The notes below the pieces were generated by a model, which had not been told where the DNA came from, did not search any database, and saw nothing but the letters and a program-made list of their open reading frames with translations. This document shows positions 60,701 through 64,000 of a DNA stretch of 64,000 bases, one piece after another (position 1 is the first letter of the stretch; the number at the start of each line of letters is the position of its first letter). A program made the position numbers and the translations under genes. Origin of the DNA: Telmatactis stephensoni (lineage: Eukaryota > Cnidaria > Anthozoa > Actiniaria > Isophelliidae); the NCBI GenBank assembly GCA_029948255.1, contig JALIZF010001862.1:434001-498000 (forward strand). Direction: 5' to 3'.

Positions 60701-63004
60701 AAATATTGAAATAGAGGATGGCTAGGCTTATCACTTACTTTTTTATAGCATGATCAGTCTTATCAACTAAATCTTGTATATCAATATATTATATTCAATA
60801 TTTATATTCAACATTGGGAGCTCCTTCAGCTAGAAGCAAAGCTAGAAGCTGGTCTCCCAAGAAGCTGATGGTGCACTCATTCTACCCCCTCTCTTCATCA
60901 GTGCTCCATTTTATGGGTATTTCACAGGAAGAAAATGTCAATTCCCAATTTCCAATTTCCCTGGGTCTAAATTGGGAACCTGTTCTATTTTACTTGTGAA
61001 ATCTGTAATACCCAAATTTGTAAAAATAGAAGAGATTCCCAGGGATTCCCTGGTTAGACCCAGGGAAGCCTCATGTTTGACCCAAGCTGGGAATTGACAT
61101 TTTTTCCTGTGTTTAAAGCTACTTAAAGCTACACGGAAGAAGTCGAAACAAGGATGTGAGGTCACTGAGGATCGAACTCAGGACCTCTCACACTGAAAGC
61201 CACACACTAACCAACTGTGCCATCGTTGCTCCTAAATAATGTTCCATAATTCATTCTCTATCTAATGAGTCTTTCTCATGCCACATTGCATTTCCCAAGT
61301 CTAGCTAATCATTTGTGTGCACTGACATTGAAGTTCCAATGACTGGAACATGATGTTCACAGTTATATACACAATCCCTCTATTTACAATAGTAAAGTAG
61401 TGTATAGAGAAGAACTCACATGATGACTATGAAAATCTAGAGCAAACAGTATGGTTCATGTGATGTGGTCATAGCACAGTTATGCCCTAGACGTGTATTT
61501 TTCACATCGATACAAAATCTGATCTACACGTAAATGTATAACAAACTACAACACTATAACCTACTTGTACAGTAAGTCTGTTCATTGGACCTTCCAATCC
61601 ACCATAACCAGGCATTGCTGGTCCTTGACCTCTGCTTGGATAAGACTAAATTATAGGAAAAGTTAATAGACAAATAATACTTTACAAGCTAATAGAGCAG
61701 ATTCAATATAACTAGGGAAATGGCACAGTCACTGCACATTATGACTACAGCAGGAATTTCAAATGTTTTTATAGACATTATGGCACTGACACGGATACCA
61801 AAGTAAAATTTATTGTCTGAACTAACCATGGGCTGGGACATGTTTGGGCCTTGATTTGCACTAGGCATCTGTCCAGGCATTTGACCAGGCATCTGTCCAG
61901 GCATTTGACCTGGCATCTGTCCAGGCATTTGACCTGGCATCTGTCCTGGCATTTGACCAGGTATCTGTCCAGGTATTTGGCCAGGCATCTGTCCTGGCAT
62001 TTGGCCTGGCATCTGTCCTGGTGCTTGTCCAGGCATTTGTCCAGGATATCCCTGACCAGCAGGGCCAGACAATGAAGGTGGTTGCTGTAATAACAAACAA
62101 TTAGGAATTAGAATTACTGGAAAAAATTCACAACTTTCATTTAGTCTCAAAAGAAACTAGAGCCAAGTTGGCAGTAATACCTGTGTTGGATACTGTCTTC
62201 TCTTTGACATAAAGGATGGTCTACTAGCAGCACCATCAGTTCCTGGTCCAGGATAACTTGTAGGCGGGGCTTGTCCATGCATACTTGCTGATGGCATACC
62301 AGAGGGTGTTGGTGGCCCACTGGATGGTGGAGTTGATCTCTTGGGAACTCCCTGCTGTCCACCTGGATAACCACCTGTTGGTCCTACAGGCATACCTGGT
62401 CTCTTTGGTTTACCACTATGTAATGCTGATAGTGGTTTAGGACTAGGAGTTGACCTTTGTGATCCAGGTGATTGTGATACTGGGCTGACTGGAAGTGTGG
62501 CTGGTGTTTGAGATGGGGGATTGACTGGAAGTGTGTTAGGTGCTTGAGATGGGGCATTAACTGGGGGCATAGCAGGGGTTGTTGAGATAGTTGGGGTTGG
62601 TTGTGCAGTAGATCCAGGCAATGCTGCTTGTGGCATGGGTGGTGTGCCTTGTTGAACAAGTCGTGAACCTGCAACTGGTGTGAATGCTGAGCCTGAATGC
62701 ATTGGCTGCACTTGGGGTCTAGAAGCCAGTGGTTGTTTGGATTGCACTGGTTGATTACGTTGCACAGACATAGGTGAGTTACGATTTACAGTTTGTGGTC
62801 CAGCTATACTTGTTGGTTGTGATGGTGATGACGCTGATGATACTGGTTGTGAAGTCGATGATAATAGTCCTTGTGAAGAAACTACGTTACTAGTATTAGT
62901 ACCATTTAGCTGTGACAGCATTCCTTGCATTGGTGGACCATTAGGTAGAGAATTAATTGCACCTTGGGGATAATAATTTGAGGGTTGATTTGAGGGCTGA
63001 ACAC
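47096..63004 (-). CDS. SEC24: COPII coat subunit SEC24 (A/B class), 5' end outside window
   Basis: SEC24 pairs with SEC23 in the inner COPII coat and binds cargo for export from the endoplasmic reticulum. I placed 26 coding exons with canonical splice sites, about 3.4 kb of coding sequence, running from a low-complexity N-terminus to the stop at 47096-47098. The A/B class is favoured over C/D by the trunk and beta-sandwich signatures ([38 protein letters not shown]). Exon 1 of the protein lies upstream because the exon at 63004 begins in mid-codon after a splice acceptor. Two single-base insertions disturb the frame (see findings), so the copy is either mis-assembled at two bases or damaged. 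Exon intervals follow in six entries. Confidence 0.94.
47650..47801 (+). repeat. 76-base tandem duplication spanning a SEC24 splice acceptor
   Basis: AAGCTCCCTATAAATTAG occurs at 47651 and 47727; the two copies differ at about one position. The real exon starts at 47657. Confidence 0.92.
47803..48066. mobile_element. ATTGGCTGGCTAC-family element
   Basis: Contains GCGCGCTGATTGGCTGGC and the internal inverted pair around AAACACTCTGGAAGATG. Directly abuts the 76-base duplication. Confidence 0.65.
48240..48582. mobile_element. Foldback MITE in SEC24 intron
   Basis: CCAAGAGAAAATGAGGTAAG and the complement near 48553-48575; inner pair CGTTTGATGCTATTTTTAGA with CTCTAAAAATAGCATCAAAC. Confidence 0.82.
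49053..50918 (-). CDS. SEC24: SEC24 exons: helical domain
   Basis: Exons 50875-50918, 50511-50645, 50027-50164 and 49053-49157. They read [83 protein letters not shown] and [18 protein letters not shown]. This is the all-helical part followed by the VPQPPxxxLSAEKLxRxGxFLMD signature that leads into the gelsolin-like domain. Phases agree. MITE-type elements sit close to exon 49053-49157 and exon 50027-50164. Confidence 0.94.
49260..49408. mobile_element. GAGCGG-family MITE, twin of 10604-10752
   Basis: See 10604; about one base different, therefore a young insertion in the SEC24 intron. Confidence 0.85.
49409..49506. mobile_element. Short foldback element abutting the previous MITE
   Basis: GCGGTCATTACGGGAAAATA pairs with TATTTTCCCGTAATGACC; a relative with CAAACGAGGTTAATA ends occupies 49838-49985. 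Confidence 0.7.
49838..49985. mobile_element. Foldback MITE next to SEC24 exon 50027-50164
   Basis: TTTATTAACCTCGTTTGCCG pairs with AGCAAACGAGGTTAATAA; internal GACCTCGGTCTGATATTT is shared with 49409-49506. Confidence 0.75.
50275..50346 (+). repeat. ATTC/GTTC tetranucleotide microsatellite
   Basis: Imperfect TTCATTCG-type units between SEC24 exons. Confidence 0.85.
51298..51372 (-). mobile_element. tRNA-like SINE head
   Basis: Minus-strand TGTAGCTCAGTAGTAGAGCA (A box) and GGATTCGATTCCTG (B box) are present, but the acceptor stem does not pair, so this is a tRNA-derived retroposon or pseudogene rather than a working tRNA. Confidence 0.6.
51812..54361 (-). CDS. SEC24: SEC24 exons: trunk end and beta-sandwich, one exon frameshifted
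   Basis: Exons 54238-54361, 53530-53629, 53253-53311, 52584-52758 and 51812-51922. Blocks: [111 protein letters not shown]. In exon 52584-52758 an extra base at 52720 separates GNFFV from RSTDL; read without correction, translation stops a few codons later. Upstream and downstream splice phases both require a one-base correction. Confidence 0.92.
52069..52440 (+). repeat. 123-base tandem repeat in SEC24 intron
   Basis: CCTGAGAAATCAGCTGTTC recurs at 52069, 52192, 52315 and 52385; spacings are 123, 123 and 70 bases, so the third unit carries a 53-base deletion. Confidence 0.93.
54869..57816 (-). CDS. SEC24: SEC24 exons: trunk domain, one exon frameshifted
   Basis: Exons 57707-57816, 57476-57542, 56543-56661, 56010-56055, 55842-55897, 55627-55729 and 54869-54973. 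Blocks: [115 protein letters not shown]. These form the SEC23-binding trunk. In the 55627-55729 exon the frame changes after the HSA codons: the expected continuation [12 protein letters not shown] is one base out of register, caused by an extra base at 55662-55663. The next exon enters in phase 0 and confirms the shift. Confidence 0.93.
55225..55342 (-). mobile_element. tRNA-derived SINE
   Basis: Minus strand: GGTAGCTCAGCTGGTAGAGT (A box), GGGTTCAAGTCC (B box), then a non-tRNA tail with GATGAT and AATAAT repeats. Anticodon and T stems have mismatches. Confidence 0.65.
56880..57018. mobile_element. AAGTGACTTTT-family MITE
   Basis: GGCCTAAGTGACTTTTTGAT pairs with TCAAAAAGTCACTTAGGTCA. Confidence 0.8.
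58439..59408 (-). CDS. SEC24: SEC24 exons: entry to core and zinc finger
   Basis: Exons 59380-59408 (29 bases), 58944-59046 and 58439-58565. The sequence runs [32 protein letters not shown], then [20 protein letters not shown] and [13 protein letters not shown]. The CxxC pairs (CRSC and CPMC) form the zinc-binding domain of SEC24. This is the most strongly conserved part of the family and fixes the identification. Confidence 0.96.
59622..59905. mobile_element. ATTGGCTGGCTAC-family element
   Basis: Best preserved copy: CACTGATTGGCTGGCTACC at left, internal inverted pair (ATATAAACACTCTGGAAGA with TCTTCCATCGTGTTTATAT), and TTTATATCACAGTACAGAGA at right. Confidence 0.7.
60319..63004 (-). CDS. 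SEC24: SEC24 N-terminal disordered region (4 exons)
   Basis: Exons 62181-63004, 61827-62084, 61571-61645 and 60319-60411. The large 824-base exon codes a Pro/Gln/Ser-rich stretch beginning [14 protein letters not shown] and ending [11 protein letters not shown]. The next exon holds a GQMP/GQIP repeat of about 20 units. The last two read [16 protein letters not shown] and [18 protein letters not shown]24 proteins have a poorly conserved, proline-rich N-terminus of this kind before the structured core. The acceptor at 63005-63006 sits beside a long polypyrimidine tract. Confidence 0.9.
60927..61112. mobile_element. CACAGG-end foldback MITE inserted in a SINE
   Basis: CACAGGAAGAAAATGTCAAT and ATTGACATTTTTTCCTGTG form the ends with TTT on both sides. 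CACAG ends plus a 3-base duplication would fit a CACTA-type or Harbinger-type parent. Confidence 0.75.
61113..61232 (-). mobile_element. tRNA-derived SINE head
   Basis: Minus strand: ATGGCACAGTTGGTTAGTGT (A box) and GGTCCTGAGTTCGATCCTC (B box). The body appears to resume at 60926 and lower after the inserted MITE. Confidence 0.6.
61700..61805. mobile_element. GAGCGG-family fragment
   Basis: Interior motifs CAGGAATTTCAAATGTTTTT and ATAGACATTATGGCACTGAC without intact ends, just outside the GQMP exon. Confidence 0.5.
61862..62040 (-). repeat. 24-base coding minisatellite (GQMP repeat)
   Basis: In the SEC24 exon 61827-62084: units of 24 bases coding GQMPGQMP with GQIP variants. In frame throughout. 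Confidence 0.92.
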
Positions 63005-63222
63005 CTTGAATTAAAAAAAAAAACACTTCTGTGTAAGAAAAAAATAAAATAAAACATACAATAATTATTATAAAGCTCCACAAACATTTATTGCAAATAT
63101 ATATTTAAACCTTAAAAACAGAAGAGATAAAGACATTAAAACCTAGAATATAAAGTGACACATTCTCTTAAGTTGTGTTAAAGTTACCATGCCAACCTCA
63201 CTGATGACAATATTAAGCAATA

Positions 63223-63448
63223 GATGACTTTCAAAAATGGCAGCCTAGTAAATATGCCCTGTTACCAGAAAATAAGCGTGGCGACACTTCTATTGCTATC
63301 AAAGACAATGCATTCCTCTTCCTTTTCAAATACCTATTTTCTGTGCATCTTACAGGATATACTTAGACTCATTATATGCCATGATAATTTTGGAGGCCTT
63401 TCTGGCCTTGTTCTCGTGAACAATGAGCCTGCCATTTTTGAAAGTCGT
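63223..63448. mobile_element. Foldback MITE in the first SEC24 intron
   Basis: GACTTTCAAAAATGGCAG and CTGCCATTTTTGAAAGTC form the ends. The remaining sequence from 63449 to 64000 shows nothing recognisable. Confidence 0.8.
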
Positions 63449-64000
63449 CTATAATACTAATGTACATTTTTACAACAGCATCTTATTAGCTACTGAACAA
63501 ACACAATGTATTGTGTGGGATATAGCAGAAAAACACCAAAGCTGCTGTTTCCATAATCTTTCCACCCTGAACTGACCATCATACATTAAAACTGTGAGGA
63601 CTACATTTGTGTTAATATTGCTCAAAACATATGGCAAAAATTGCTGATCTCAGCTTAAGCTGCTGGGAGATATTTATGAAAACGATGTGCTATTTGCTGA
63701 TCAAAATGTCACCTCTCCAAAGTACAGGGCATTATATCTCAGGATGGCATTCAACAAATTTTGGTCACAATTGCTATATTTTTCTTTGACAGGAGCTTAA
63801 TATATACAAAATATCGAGCTAATATACCCATTAAGGTCCTTATAATGAGAGACCATGTAGCATTTTTCCACCCTGTCATCTTGTGGAAAGTTACAAATGT
63901 ATTATCAAGGAATGAGGGGCTATTTATATGAAAGCAAAGTGTCCCTGGTAGTGAGATAACTCTTTTGTCTTCTTTTTTCTGAAAATACTGAAAACAAAAG

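Overview
The window is nuclear DNA from an animal. It holds two intron-rich protein genes, both on the minus strand, in a dense background of short non-autonomous DNA transposons (MITEs/foldback elements), tandem repeats and tRNA-derived SINE pieces. Splice sites are canonical GT-AG, most coding exons are only 23-140 bp, and intron number is close to vertebrate orthologues. My inference is a slow-evolving invertebrate, most plausibly an anthozoan cnidarian; the sequence alone does not prove the species.

Gene 1 (about 47.1-63.0 kb, minus) is a SEC24 of the A/B class, the cargo-binding subunit of the COPII coat. I could place 26 coding exons, from a proline/glutamine-rich N-terminal region through the zinc finger, trunk, beta-sandwich, helical and gelsolin-like parts to a stop at 47096-47098. 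The first coding exon is upstream of the window. Two exons (55627-55729 and 52584-52758) each carry one extra base that breaks the frame, while every other junction is in phase.

Gene 2 (about 4.6-43.3 kb, minus) is a voltage-gated calcium channel alpha-2/delta subunit. I could thread a complete reading frame through 40 exons (3102 coding bases, 1033 residues): signal peptide, VWA_N, an arginine triplet next to the VWA domain, a VWA domain with an intact DxSGS metal site, Cache-type modules, the cysteine-rich delta part and a hydrophobic C-terminal tail of the kind replaced by a GPI anchor. All phases agree.

Layout: 1-4594 is downstream flank with several foldback elements and no convincing gene; 4595-43261 is the alpha-2/delta gene, whose introns carry most of the repeats (16.1-16.7 kb tandem MITE array, 20.2-21.9 kb minisatellites, 29.3-30.1 kb nested SINE/MITE, 33.5-35.5 kb long foldback element); 43262-47095 is the intergenic stretch, with a short signal-peptide-like ORF and one orphan exon-like segment; 47096-63004 is SEC24; 63005-64000 is a SEC24 intron. 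The genes lie head-to-tail. SEC24 builds the ER export coat and alpha-2/delta is an ER-routed surface protein, but I see no reason beyond chance for their adjacency.
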